Program-made: the position numbers and the translations under genes | Assembly (NCBI RefSeq): GCF_019511375.1 | Contig: NZ_JAEUAO010000001.1 | Coordinates: 124,001-188,000, forward strand | DNA length: 64,000 nt | From: Rhizobium herbae | Lineage (GTDB): Bacteria; Pseudomonadota; Alphaproteobacteria; Rhizobiales; Rhizobiaceae | Direction of reading: 5' to 3' | The notes under the pieces: generated by a model | What the model saw: only the letters and a program-made list of their open reading frames with translations | Told to the model about the DNA's origin: nothing | The model's database searches: none | In this document: piece after piece, positions 56,459 through 64,000 of the stretch | How the letters are laid out: each line of letters opens with the position of its first letter | How positions within the stretch are numbered: position 1 is the stretch's first letter

Positions 56459-59434
56459 ATGGCAGACAAACAATTGGCACGAAGCGGGACTGCGGAATTC
56501 GACGTCTTGTCGGATGACGATCCTTTGGCAGAGTTGGCCCGCATTGTCGGCTATGACAATCGGCCCGCAGTTCAGCAGTTGCAGGAACTCGAAAGACACC
56601 GCGAAGCGGTCCGTCTCGAGCCTGCATTCGATCTGGAGGACGAGCTGCTCCGCGAGTTCGACATCTACGATGCGCCGCAACACGCACCATCGATGGATGC
56701 GCCTGAGCCCGTCAGTGCAAAGGATCATGTTGCTTTCGCACCGCTTGTCGACGAACCAGATGTCGCTCCAGCCGCTGTCGCAGAGCCGGAATTCGTTGCT
56801 TACGAGCCGGAAGGTTTTCTCCCGGAAGTCGAGGCCGATGTCGCTGCATCCTCCGCGGAGATGGCGCCGCTCGCTGCAGAAGATCCCGTTTTGGCGGAGC
56901 CGGAGGTTGCGGTTGCAACCGGAGACGAAGAGCCTGTTGCCGATCACTGGGCCCCCCAGCCGGAGCCCGTTACGGCTCACGGGGAAAGCGCCTGGTCGGT
57001 TGATTCCTACAACCAGCCGGCATTTGACGCGCTAGATCTCGAGCGCGAGCTCGAGCTGTCCATCGGCTATGACATCGCCGAAGCGCCTGCGACCGAAATG
57101 GCCCCGGCGCAGGCTCATCATTTTGAACCTGAGTTGAATACTCCTGTTGACGCCGGGGCGGAGGAGTCGGCCGAACCGGATGTGGCGCCCATGGCTGCGG
57201 TTGAAGAGCCTGTTGCCCTTCAGTCCGTTGAGGACGTCTATGCTGGCGCCGGCCAGGCAGCAATCGCGGCCGAGACGAGCGTGGCGCAGGATGATCTTGC
57301 CGAATGGCAGCCGGAAACGGTAGTGGCGCCGAAGGCGGACGAAGCGACGTCCGCGTCCGGTGCGCATGTCCTCGATGCTTTGCTGACTGATATCGAACGG
57401 TTTCCTGTTCCCCCCAAAGCCGTGGTGAAACTGGTAACCCCGTCGGATGCTGCGCGAAAAGTCAACTATCCGTTCACGCCGACATTCAGTCGCGCTACTC
57501 CGGTAGCCTCCAATGGCGGAGTTTTGTCGCAGAGGGCCTTTGCGACGCCGCTTCCGGCGGCAGCCGTGCCGCTAGGCGCAACGGTCACCGAAACCGCGTA
57601 TCAGCCAGCCGAAACGCCCGTCGAGCCGGTGGTGATCGAGGCAGCGCCTTCGCTGAAGACACCCGCCGATCCGGATCCGGATTTCGATCTCGAAACATTT
57701 GAACTCGATCTTTCCGGCATCGATCTCGATATCGATCCCTCGGAATTCGAGACTGCGTCCCACGGGCCCACTCTCGCGCCGGCTGCGGCGCTTGCAGAAG
57801 AGCCCGTTGCGGCTGAGGCCTTCGACGAAGCGCCACGGGATGAAGAGCCGGTGCGCGAAGAGCCTGAAAGTGTCTTGCCCTTCGATCCCTCGATGATTGC
57901 CGAGACGGAAGAAAACGTGACGGCGATCGCCGATCTGAACGTACCGCAATTGCCGACCGTCGAGCAGGAGCGTCCGGTGGTCCATCAGCCGGATTACGAC
58001 CTCGATATCGACGCTGAAATGGCGCAGCTGTTCGGCGCGCCTGGCCGTACCAACGTTGGCGCTAACACGGGCGCTGATAGAGAACTGGGTTTCGGTTCCG
58101 TGCCGCATGCAATTCCCCAGGCGCAGCCCGTCACCGGCAGTGCGGCCGCCGAGGATGATTTCGACGAGTTCGAAAAGGCCATGGAAGAGGATTTCCGGCT
58201 GTCGCTGAGCCAGCGCCGGGAAGCCGACCCATCTTCGGATCGCCTGGCTGTCGGCTCAGGCTACGCGGCCAACAGCGACTTTGACGAAGAGGGTAGCGGT
58301 TCCGGCAAGCGTCGCCTGATCCTGCTGGCAGCGGCCGTTACCGGTCTTGCGATCTTCGGTGGCGTCGGTGTCTACGCATTCATGGGCGGCAACGGTTCGA
58401 TGCTGTCGGGCGGGGAGCCGAAAATTATCCTGGCGGACAAGTCGCCAGTGAAGGTCGTGCCGGTCGAAAAGGGCGGAAAGACCGTTCCCAACCAGGACAA
58501 GGCGGTCTACGACCGTGTTGCCGGTGCGCAGGACAGCACGCCCGAGCAGGGCACGCTGGTATCCTCGACGGAGGAGCCGGTCGATGTGGTTCAGCGAACG
58601 CTGACGCCGGAGAACCTGCCGCTGGAAGGCGCCGGCGACGAACTCCCGGGCGTAACACCGGCAGACGAGGACGGGGACGAGCGGCTGTTGCCAGAAGACC
58701 AGACCGCCGAGAACGCCGCGACCGAAGAGGAGAGCTCGCCGGCCGTATCGCCGCGCAAGGTTCGCACGATGATCGTCAAGCCGGATGGCACGCTGGTTGC
58801 CCGCGACGAGCCGGTTGCCCAGCCTGAAACGAAGGTTGCCGCAAACGAAACGCCGGCGAAACAGGACGACCCGCAGGTAAACATGGTCAAGACGACGACC
58901 GTCAGCCCCCAGGTGGAAACTGGTTCGACGCCGAAGACCGTGCCCGCTGCCGACCAGGCTGCTGCGCCGGAGCAGAAAAGCGCTCTGGCGGAAGCCGCTG
59001 CGGCGAACGTCGAAGAGACAGCGCCGGTTCGATCGACAGGAACGACGGCGGTTGCCGAGACCAATCCGGTTCCGCAGACGCGTCCGGTCGAGGAGCAGGC
59101 GAAGGTCGTTGACACCTTCAAGACCGAGCCGGTCCGAAAGGCTGAGCCGGCAGCCGAAGCCAAGCCGGTAGAAACGGCCTCTGTCGCCCCGGGCACCTAT
59201 GTGATCCAGATCGCCTCGCTGCCCTCGGAAGCCGAAGCCCAGAAGTCCTACAAGACGCTCTCCGGCAAGTTCGGCAGCGTCATCGGGGGCAAGGGCGTCG
59301 ATATCAAGAAGGCGGAGATTGCCGGCAAGGGCACCTATTTCCGGGTACGCATTCCGGCCGGCTCCAAGGCGGAGGCGAATTCCCTGTGCACACGCTACAA
59401 GAGTGCCGGTGGCAGCTGCCTCGTGACGAAATAA
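56459..59434 (+). CDS. Large SPOR-domain membrane protein
   Basis: A protein of 991 residues starting at the ATG at 56459 (a GTG three codons earlier is possible). A very acidic, Glu/Pro/Ala-rich cytoplasmic region of about 610 residues precedes one transmembrane helix near 619-642 (LILLAAAVTGLAIFGGVGVY), then a Pro/Ala/Thr/Glu-rich periplasmic linker and a C-terminal SPOR domain (about 911-991, GTYVIQIASLPSEAEAQKSY). SPOR domains bind denuded peptidoglycan glycans at the septum, so a division or wall role is likely. The long acidic segment is probably disordered. It lies upstream of nagZ, fitting wall metabolism. Confidence 0.85.
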   Translation: MADKQLARSGTAEFDVLSDDDPLAELARIVGYDNRPAVQQLQELERHREAVRLEPAFDLEDELLREFDIYDAPQHAPSMDAPEPVSAKDHVAFAPLVDEPDVAPAAVAEPEFVAYEPEGFLPEVEADVAASSAEMAPLAAEDPVLAEPEVAVATGDEEPVADHWAPQPEPVTAHGESAWSVDSYNQPAFDALDLERELELSIGYDIAEAPATEMAPAQAHHFEPELNTPVDAGAEESAEPDVAPMAAVEEPVALQSVEDVYAGAGQAAIAAETSVAQDDLAEWQPETVVAPKADEATSASGAHVLDALLTDIERFPVPPKAVVKLVTPSDAARKVNYPFTPTFSRATPVASNGGVLSQRAFATPLPAAAVPLGATVTETAYQPAETPVEPVVIEAAPSLKTPADPDPDFDLETFELDLSGIDLDIDPSEFETASHGPTLAPAAALAEEPVAAEAFDEAPRDEEPVREEPESVLPFDPSMIAETEENVTAIADLNVPQLPTVEQERPVVHQPDYDLDIDAEMAQLFGAPGRTNVGANTGADRELGFGSVPHAIPQAQPVTGSAAAEDDFDEFEKAMEEDFRLSLSQRREADPSSDRLAVGSGYAANSDFDEEGSGSGKRRLILLAAAVTGLAIFGGVGVYAFMGGNGSMLSGGEPKIILADKSPVKVVPVEKGGKTVPNQDKAVYDRVAGAQDSTPEQGTLVSSTEEPVDVVQRTLTPENLPLEGAGDELPGVTPADEDGDERLLPEDQTAENAATEEESSPAVSPRKVRTMIVKPDGTLVARDEPVAQPETKVAANETPAKQDDPQVNMVKTTTVSPQVETGSTPKTVPAADQAAAPEQKSALAEAAAANVEETAPVRSTGTTAVAETNPVPQTRPVEEQAKVVDTFKTEPVRKAEPAAEAKPVETASVAPGTYVIQIASLPSEAEAQKSYKTLSGKFGSVIGGKGVDIKKAEIAGKGTYFRVRIPAGSKAEANSLCTRYKSAGGSCLVTK

Positions 59435-59576
59435 GCAGGCGAGACCAAGAGATCAGCAAGAGGCGCGGCGAAACGGTCGCGCCTTTTTCGTCTGCAAACG
59501 CAACGGCACGCTGTGAATGACGGGACAGGAAAAATCGACATTCGCCTTTGCCTGCAGCAGTCACTATCATCGCTCC

Positions 59577-60593
59577 ATGACCGAATCAAAAGCATTCATT
59601 TCAGGCTGCAAGGGCCTGACGATCACGACCGAGGAAAAAGCTTTCTTTGCAGGAGAGCGCCCCTGGGGCTTCATCCTTTTCGGACGCAATATCGGCGAGC
59701 CCGAGCAGATTTCCGATCTGGTCGCGTCTCTGCGCGACAGCGTCGGCAATCTCGATGCGCCGGTGCTGATCGACCAGGAGGGTGGCCGCGTCCAGCGCAT
59801 CCGTCCGCCGGTCGTTCCGCAATATCCGAACGGTGCTGCGCTCGGTGAGATCTATCGCCGCGATCGCGAGCAAGGCTTGCGCGCCGCATGGCTGATGTCA
59901 CGGCTGCACGCCTTCGACCTGATGCGCTTCGGCATCACGGTTGATTGCCTGCCGGTGCTCGACGTGCCGATCGAAGGCAGCAGCGATGTCATCGGCAACC
60001 GCGCCTATGGTCATGATCCGCAGGCCGTCGCGGCGATTGGCGCAGCAGCGGCCGCGGGCCTCAAGGCCGGGGGAATGCTGCCGGTGATGAAGCATATGCC
60101 GGGCCACGGCCGGGCTTTCGTCGATTCTCACCATAAGCTGCCGGTCGTCGATGTGCCGTTTGAGGAGCTCGCCAAGAGCGATTTTGTACCTTTCGCTGCC
60201 ATGAAGAACGAACTCATGGCAATGTCGGCGCACATCGTTTTCACTGCCATCGATCCGGAAAATCCCGCGACGACTTCCCCGAAGGTGGTCGAAGGCGTCA
60301 TCCGCGGCCATATCGGTTTCGATGGGCTGCTGATGTCTGACGATGTCTCGATGAATGCGCTGGCTGGCAATATCGAGGAGCGGGCGCGTGGTATTGTGGC
60401 CGCAGGCCTCGATCTGGTGTTGCATTGCCACGGCATTATGGATGAAATGCTACAGGTGGCGCGTGTCGTGCCGGTGATATCCGGCGAGACGCTCAGGCGC
60501 GTGAAAGCGGTGGAAGCCGGGTTCGCAAAGCCGGATGCATCGGATGAAGCCGCATTGCGGGACGAGTTCAACGGCATGCTGGCCATCGCGTAG
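59577..60593 (+). CDS. nagZ: Beta-N-acetylhexosaminidase NagZ
   Basis: A 338-residue GH3 enzyme of peptidoglycan recycling that removes GlcNAc from muropeptide fragments. The His loop is KHMPGHGRAFVDSHHKLP (from 162) and the nucleophile Asp is in LLMSDDVSMNAL (245/246). No signal peptide is seen, as expected for cytoplasmic NagZ. The ATG at 59577 is preferred because an upstream extension has no family sequence. scpA follows after 32 bases. Confidence 0.93.
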   Translation: MTESKAFISGCKGLTITTEEKAFFAGERPWGFILFGRNIGEPEQISDLVASLRDSVGNLDAPVLIDQEGGRVQRIRPPVVPQYPNGAALGEIYRRDREQGLRAAWLMSRLHAFDLMRFGITVDCLPVLDVPIEGSSDVIGNRAYGHDPQAVAAIGAAAAAGLKAGGMLPVMKHMPGHGRAFVDSHHKLPVVDVPFEELAKSDFVPFAAMKNELMAMSAHIVFTAIDPENPATTSPKVVEGVIRGHIGFDGLLMSDDVSMNALAGNIEERARGIVAAGLDLVLHCHGIMDEMLQVARVVPVISGETLRRVKAVEAGFAKPDASDEAALRDEFNGMLAIA

Positions 60594-60625
60594 GGGAAGC
60601 ACGGCAATAAAAGAGGCAAGAGATC

Positions 60626-61492
60626 GTGAGCAACGCCGGCGACATGCAGAGGAAACCGGCGGCCAAGGCCCCGATGGAGCCGCTGTGGCAGGACGATGCA
60701 TCGGATCGTGGCCTGCACGAGGACGAACTCGTCGTCGATATCGCCGGCTTCGAAGGCCCGCTTGATCTGCTGTTGCATCTGGCGCGCAACCAGCGTGTCG
60801 ATCTCTCGCGCATTTCAGTGCTGGCGCTTGCCGAGCAATATATCGCTTTCATCGAGCGCGCCCGCAGCATCCGGCTTGAGCTTGCCGCCGACTATCTCGT
60901 CATGGCGGCCTGGCTCGCCTTCCTCAAGTCGCGCCTGCTCATTCCGCAGCAGAGCAAGGACGATGGCCCCTCGGGCGAGGAAATGGCCACGGCGCTGGCT
61001 TTCCGCCTCAAGCGACTGGAAGCGATGCGCGAGGCGGCCACCCGCCTGATCAATCGCAACCGGCTTGGGCGTGACGTATTCGCGCGTGGTGCGCCTGAAC
61101 ATATTCCGGTCGAAAGGAAATCGGCATTCGAGGCATCGCTCTACGATCTGCTGAGTGCCTATGCCTCGTTGCGTCAGCGTGAAGCGGTGATGCAGGTAAC
61201 GATCGAGAAGCGGCAGGTCTGGTCGCTCGCCGATGCCCGCCTCGTCCTTGCCCGGCTGATCGGCGATATGGTCGACTGGACCGCACTCGACCACTTTCTG
61301 CTGCGCTACATGACGAGCCCCAAGGAGCGGGCGACGGCAATAGCCAGTTCTTTTGCCGCATCGCTCGAAATGGTGCGGGAAGGCCGGCTTGAAATTCGCC
61401 AGGATGGCGCGTTTTCGCCTATCTATCTGCGCCAGGGACCAAACAAGCTGACGGCCGAGATGCTGGCTGACATGGAGGCGGGGCGTGATTGA
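60626..61492 (+). CDS. scpA: Segregation and condensation protein A
   Basis: A 288-residue kleisin of the bacterial SMC complex. GFEGPLDLLLHLARNQRVDL and LAADYLVMAAWLAFLKSRLL are the conserved N-terminal helices that contact SMC; the winged-helix C-terminus is present. It works with SMC and ScpB in chromosome compaction and segregation. It overlaps scpB by eight bases, so the two are translated together. Confidence 0.95.
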   Translation: MSNAGDMQRKPAAKAPMEPLWQDDASDRGLHEDELVVDIAGFEGPLDLLLHLARNQRVDLSRISVLALAEQYIAFIERARSIRLELAADYLVMAAWLAFLKSRLLIPQQSKDDGPSGEEMATALAFRLKRLEAMREAATRLINRNRLGRDVFARGAPEHIPVERKSAFEASLYDLLSAYASLRQREAVMQVTIEKRQVWSLADARLVLARLIGDMVDWTALDHFLLRYMTSPKERATAIASSFAASLEMVREGRLEIRQDGAFSPIYLRQGPNKLTAEMLADMEAGRD

Positions 61493-62219
61493 CCCGCAAA
61501 AGAAACTGCCCGGCGTGATCGAAGAACGGGACGAAACGACCAGCAGGGGCATCCTGCTTGATCCGCGGACCGAACTGGAAGCGGAGCGCATCGCCGAAGC
61601 GCTTGTCTTTGCGTCCGCCCAGCCGGTGTCGGAGGGCTATATTGCCTCGCGCCTGCCGCGGGGTGCAAATGTTGCGCGTATCATGATGCGGCTGAAGGCC
61701 ATATATGCCGTGCGCGGCGTCAATCTCGTACAGGTGGCTGATCACTGGGCGTTCCGTACGGCTGCAGACCTTTCATTCGTTGTCCAGACAGATGAAAACG
61801 AAGTGCGCAAGTTGTCGCGGGCAGCACTCGAAGTGCTGGCGATCATCGCCTATCACCAGCCGGTCACGCGCGCGGAGATCGAGGATATCCGCGGTGTGCA
61901 GACCTCCAAAGGCACGCTCGACGTGTTGATGGAAGCGGGCTGGATACGTTTCCGTGGCCGCCGCCGCACGCCCGGCCGTCCCGTGACTTTCGGCACGACC
62001 CGGGATTTTCTCGACCACTTCGGCCTGGAGGAACTGCGCGACCTGCCGGGTCTCGAAGAATTGAAGGGAGCGGGACTGCTCTCCGGCCGCATTCCTTCCA
62101 ACTTCCAGGTACCGGTTCCGCTTGGCGATGAGGGACTTGGCGACGAGGAGGATCCGATCACGCAGCTTGATCTGGAGGAGCTTGGCCTTCTGGCGCCGAG
62201 CGGTGAGGACGGGGAATGA
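61485..62219 (+). CDS. scpB: Segregation and condensation protein B
   Basis: A 244-residue winged-helix protein that binds ScpA as a dimer. AERIAEALVFASAQPVSEGY and the VLAIIAYHQPVTRAEIEDIR block are the two winged-helix signatures, followed by GRPVTFGTTRDFLDHFGLEE. The acidic C-terminal tail is longer than the minimal ScpB. It starts inside the end of scpA. Confidence 0.95.
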   Translation: MIDPQKKLPGVIEERDETTSRGILLDPRTELEAERIAEALVFASAQPVSEGYIASRLPRGANVARIMMRLKAIYAVRGVNLVQVADHWAFRTAADLSFVVQTDENEVRKLSRAALEVLAIIAYHQPVTRAEIEDIRGVQTSKGTLDVLMEAGWIRFRGRRRTPGRPVTFGTTRDFLDHFGLEELRDLPGLEELKGAGLLSGRIPSNFQVPVPLGDEGLGDEEDPITQLDLEELGLLAPSGEDGE

Positions 62220-62469
62220 ACGGCGGGCGTCCTGACGCCGCTTGTCTCCTCCATCGGCCCGTGTGTAGTGGTCGCATTGGCATCCTGCTTCCACCGGCGG
62301 CTGCGCTCGATTGATCCGAAAATCTGCGGGACGGGCCTATCTCTGCCGAACTCGCGGTGTAAGCATTGCGTGGCGTGCCGCTTTCCGTTAACGAGCGAGG
62401 TACATTGCCGTTTGAAAAAGATGGTCGAGCATCTTAAATCGGGGTTGCAGGTTTCAAGGGAGTAAGGAC

Positions 62470-62673
62470 ATGGGTTCCTTTAGTATCTGGCATTGGCTGA
62501 TCGTTCTGGTCGTTGTTCTGCTGTTGTTCGGACGCGGCAAGATTCCGGAACTGATGGGCGACGTTGCCAAGGGCATCAAGAGCTTCAAGAAGGGCATGAC
62601 CGAAGACGACACCGCCGCCGACAAGGGTGTCGATGCCAAGACGGTCGAACACAAATCCGACGAAGTCCGCTGA
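62470..62673 (+). CDS. tatA: Sec-independent protein translocase TatA
   Basis: A 67-residue protein with one N-terminal helix ([20 protein letters not shown]), the conserved [10 protein letters not shown] hinge and a charged amphipathic helix. TatA multimers form the translocation path for folded proteins. GGGAGTAAGGAC precedes the ATG. The gene lies 250 bases after scpB and begins tatABC. Confidence 0.97.
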   Translation: MGSFSIWHWLIVLVVVLLLFGRGKIPELMGDVAKGIKSFKKGMTEDDTAADKGVDAKTVEHKSDEVR

Positions 62674-62745
62674 TCATGCATTCGGTTCGGGGCCTGGCCG
62701 CGAGAGCAGGCCCTGCCGCTTTTCGGTGTTGTGGAGTCCTAGAGA

Positions 62746-63375
62746 ATGCTTGATGTCGGCTGGACCGAGCTCGTCGTTATCGCCATCGTCCTGATCATCG
62801 TGGTTGGTCCGAAGGATTTGCCGCCAATGCTTCGGACGTTCGGCAAGATGATGACGAAGATGCGCGGCATGGCGAATGATTTCCGCCAGCAGTTCGATGA
62901 AGCGCTGAAGGAAGCCGACCTCGACGATGTTCGCAGGACGCTGAGCGACGCTCAGAAGCTCAACCCGGCACATAGTCTGCGCGAGGCAATGAATCCGCTT
63001 CGTCAGATGGGCAACGAGATCAAGGCCGACCTGCAGAAAGCGACGACTGTCGAGACGAAGCTGGTTGAACCGGCCGTGGCGCCCGCCGAAGTTCCGGCAG
63101 AAGCAGTCACTCCGCAGGAACAGCCGAAAGCCGAACCTGTCGCCGTCACAGCTGTCGCGACGGCCACGCCGGCGGAACGCGCGGCTGCGGTCGCTGCTCC
63201 CGTTGTCGAGCGAAACGCGACGACTGCTTCCAAGCCGAAAGCAGCGGCAGTCGGGGCCGCGGTGTCTGGACCGGAGAAGGCTGCCACGAAAAAGGCAAAA
63301 GCGGTGAGCGAGAAGAAGCAGCCGGAATCTGCCAAGGCTGCGCCTAAAAAGACGAAGAAAAAAGGTGACGCATGA
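62746..63375 (+). CDS. tatB: Sec-independent protein translocase TatB
   Basis: A 209-residue TatB with the short N-terminal helix MLDVGWTELVVIAIVLIIVV, the GPKDLPPMLR hinge and an amphipathic helix, then an Ala/Pro/Lys-rich tail of about 100 residues. With TatC it recognises twin-arginine signal peptides. The long tail is typical of rhizobial TatB. Its stop overlaps tatC by four bases. Confidence 0.97.
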   Translation: MLDVGWTELVVIAIVLIIVVGPKDLPPMLRTFGKMMTKMRGMANDFRQQFDEALKEADLDDVRRTLSDAQKLNPAHSLREAMNPLRQMGNEIKADLQKATTVETKLVEPAVAPAEVPAEAVTPQEQPKAEPVAVTAVATATPAERAAAVAAPVVERNATTASKPKAAAVGAAVSGPEKAATKKAKAVSEKKQPESAKAAPKKTKKKGDA

Positions 63376-64000
63376 GCGGCGATATTGAAGACAAGCCCCA
63401 GCCGCTGATGGAGCATCTGATCGAGCTGCGCTCGCGGCTTATCTGGGCGGTCGGCGCTCTTTTCGCGGCTTTCCTCGTCTGCTTCTATTTCGCCAAGGGC
63501 CTGTTCGATGTCCTCGTTCAGCCATTCAAGTGGGCGGTTCAGTGGGCGGGGCTTGATCATCGCAACGTTGAGCTGATCTACACGGCGCCACAGGAGTTTT
63601 TCTTCACGCAGATCAAGGTCGCGATGTTCAGCGCGCTCGTGATCTCCTTTCCCGTCATCGCCTCGCAGGTCTACAAGTTCGTCGCTCCCGGCCTCTACAA
63701 AAACGAGCGGGCCGCCTTCCTGCCGTTCTTGATCGCCTCGCCGATCCTCTTTCTGATGGGGGGCGCGCTCGTCTATTTCTTCTTCACGCCGATGGTGATG
63801 TGGTTCTTCCTGGCGATGGAACAGCATGGCGGCGAGGGGCAGGTATCGATCCAGCTTCTGCCGAAGGTTTCGGAATATCTGAGCCTGATCATGTCGCTGA
63901 TCTTCGCCTTCGGCCTGGTGTTCCAACTGCCGGTCATTACGACGCTCCTGGCGCGTGTCGGCTTTGTCACTTCGCAGGGTCTGAAGGACAAGCGCAAATA
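63372..64000 (+). CDS. tatC: Sec-independent protein translocase TatC, cut by right edge
   Basis: The frame opens MSGDIEDKPQPLMEHLIELR at 63372 and runs without a stop to the window end, about 209 residues. HLIELRSRLIWAVGALF is the TatC N-terminal signature, YTAPQEFFFTQIKVAMF is the second, and at least four transmembrane segments are visible. TatC is the twin-arginine signal receptor. The rest of the gene lies outside the window. Confidence 0.96.
   Translation, partial: MSGDIEDKPQPLMEHLIELRSRLIWAVGALFAAFLVCFYFAKGLFDVLVQPFKWAVQWAGLDHRNVELIYTAPQEFFFTQIKVAMFSALVISFPVIASQVYKFVAPGLYKNERAAFLPFLIASPILFLMGGALVYFFFTPMVMWFFLAMEQHGGEGQVSIQLLPKVSEYLSLIMSLIFAFGLVFQLPVITTLLARVGFVTSQGLKDKRK

Noticed and set aside
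62220-62469. A small gene between scpB and tatA
   Set aside because: The 250-base gap has a short GC hairpin near its start (GGCGTCCTGACGCC) and the tatA ribosome site, but no frame with a ribosome site and coding character.

Overview
This window reads as a chromosomal segment from an alphaproteobacterium of the Rhizobiaceae (Rhizobium, Sinorhizobium, Agrobacterium and relatives). The evidence is the high GC content, a complete general amino-acid permease operon (aapJQMP), an ExoR homologue, a PopZ homologue, EipB, LpxI in place of LpxH, and a housekeeping gene order I recognise from rhizobial chromosomes. I cannot fix the genus from sequence alone. I see no tRNA or rRNA gene, CRISPR array, insertion sequence, prophage or integrase, so this is mostly core genome.

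Layout, left to right. (1) 1-2529: two adjacent caspase-fold (orthocaspase) genes, the first cut by the window edge. Each has an EF-hand-like calcium loop and a DUF4384 domain. (2) 2613-8443: aapJQMP on the minus strand, divergent from metC. (3) 8447-12065: an FAD monooxygenase paired with a small zf-CHCC protein, an alpha/beta hydrolase, cysE and a DUF3126 gene. (4) 12298-16956: a phasin with a striking inverted-repeat operator, clpS-clpA, and an AzlC/AzlD exporter pair. (5) 16963-19842: a minus-strand run of ridA, a GDPD phosphodiesterase, a FemAB/GNAT-like protein and a HIT protein. (6) 19990-34282: eipB, then translation and envelope genes rpsB, tsf, pyrH, frr, uppS, cdsA, rseP, bamA, lpxD, fabZ, lpxA, lpxI and lpxB. 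(7) 34310-44301: gltA, comEC, exbB-exbD, a PagL-type lipid A deacylase, a Pcm-like methyltransferase, tolC and popZ. (8) 44430-54543: valS, a FadL-family porin, exoR, xthA, a cardiolipin synthase-like gene, erpA and dgt. (9) 54636-64000: argS, a large SPOR-domain protein, nagZ, scpA-scpB and tatABC, with tatC cut by the right edge.

The main theme is envelope construction. UppS supplies the undecaprenyl carrier precursor, CdsA and Cls serve phospholipid synthesis, RseP and BamA serve outer-membrane protein quality and assembly, and LpxD/A/I/B with FabZ make lipid A. PagL may trim lipid A, TolC and FadL are outer-membrane channels, EipB is a periplasmic integrity factor, NagZ and the SPOR protein act on peptidoglycan or division, and TatABC exports folded proteins. 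ExoR links envelope state to exopolysaccharide and motility control in rhizobia. Cell-cycle and chromosome functions (PopZ, ScpAB) and proteostasis (ClpSA) are interleaved.

The most interesting items are the tandem EF-hand orthocaspases, the perfect 10-bp inverted repeat over the phasin promoter, the possible short-ORF cascade leading into exoR, the aapJ-aapQ intergenic hairpin, the gltA terminator lying inside the end of lpxB, and a probably leaderless cls transcript. None of these proves a new system. They are sequence-visible leads with stated tests.
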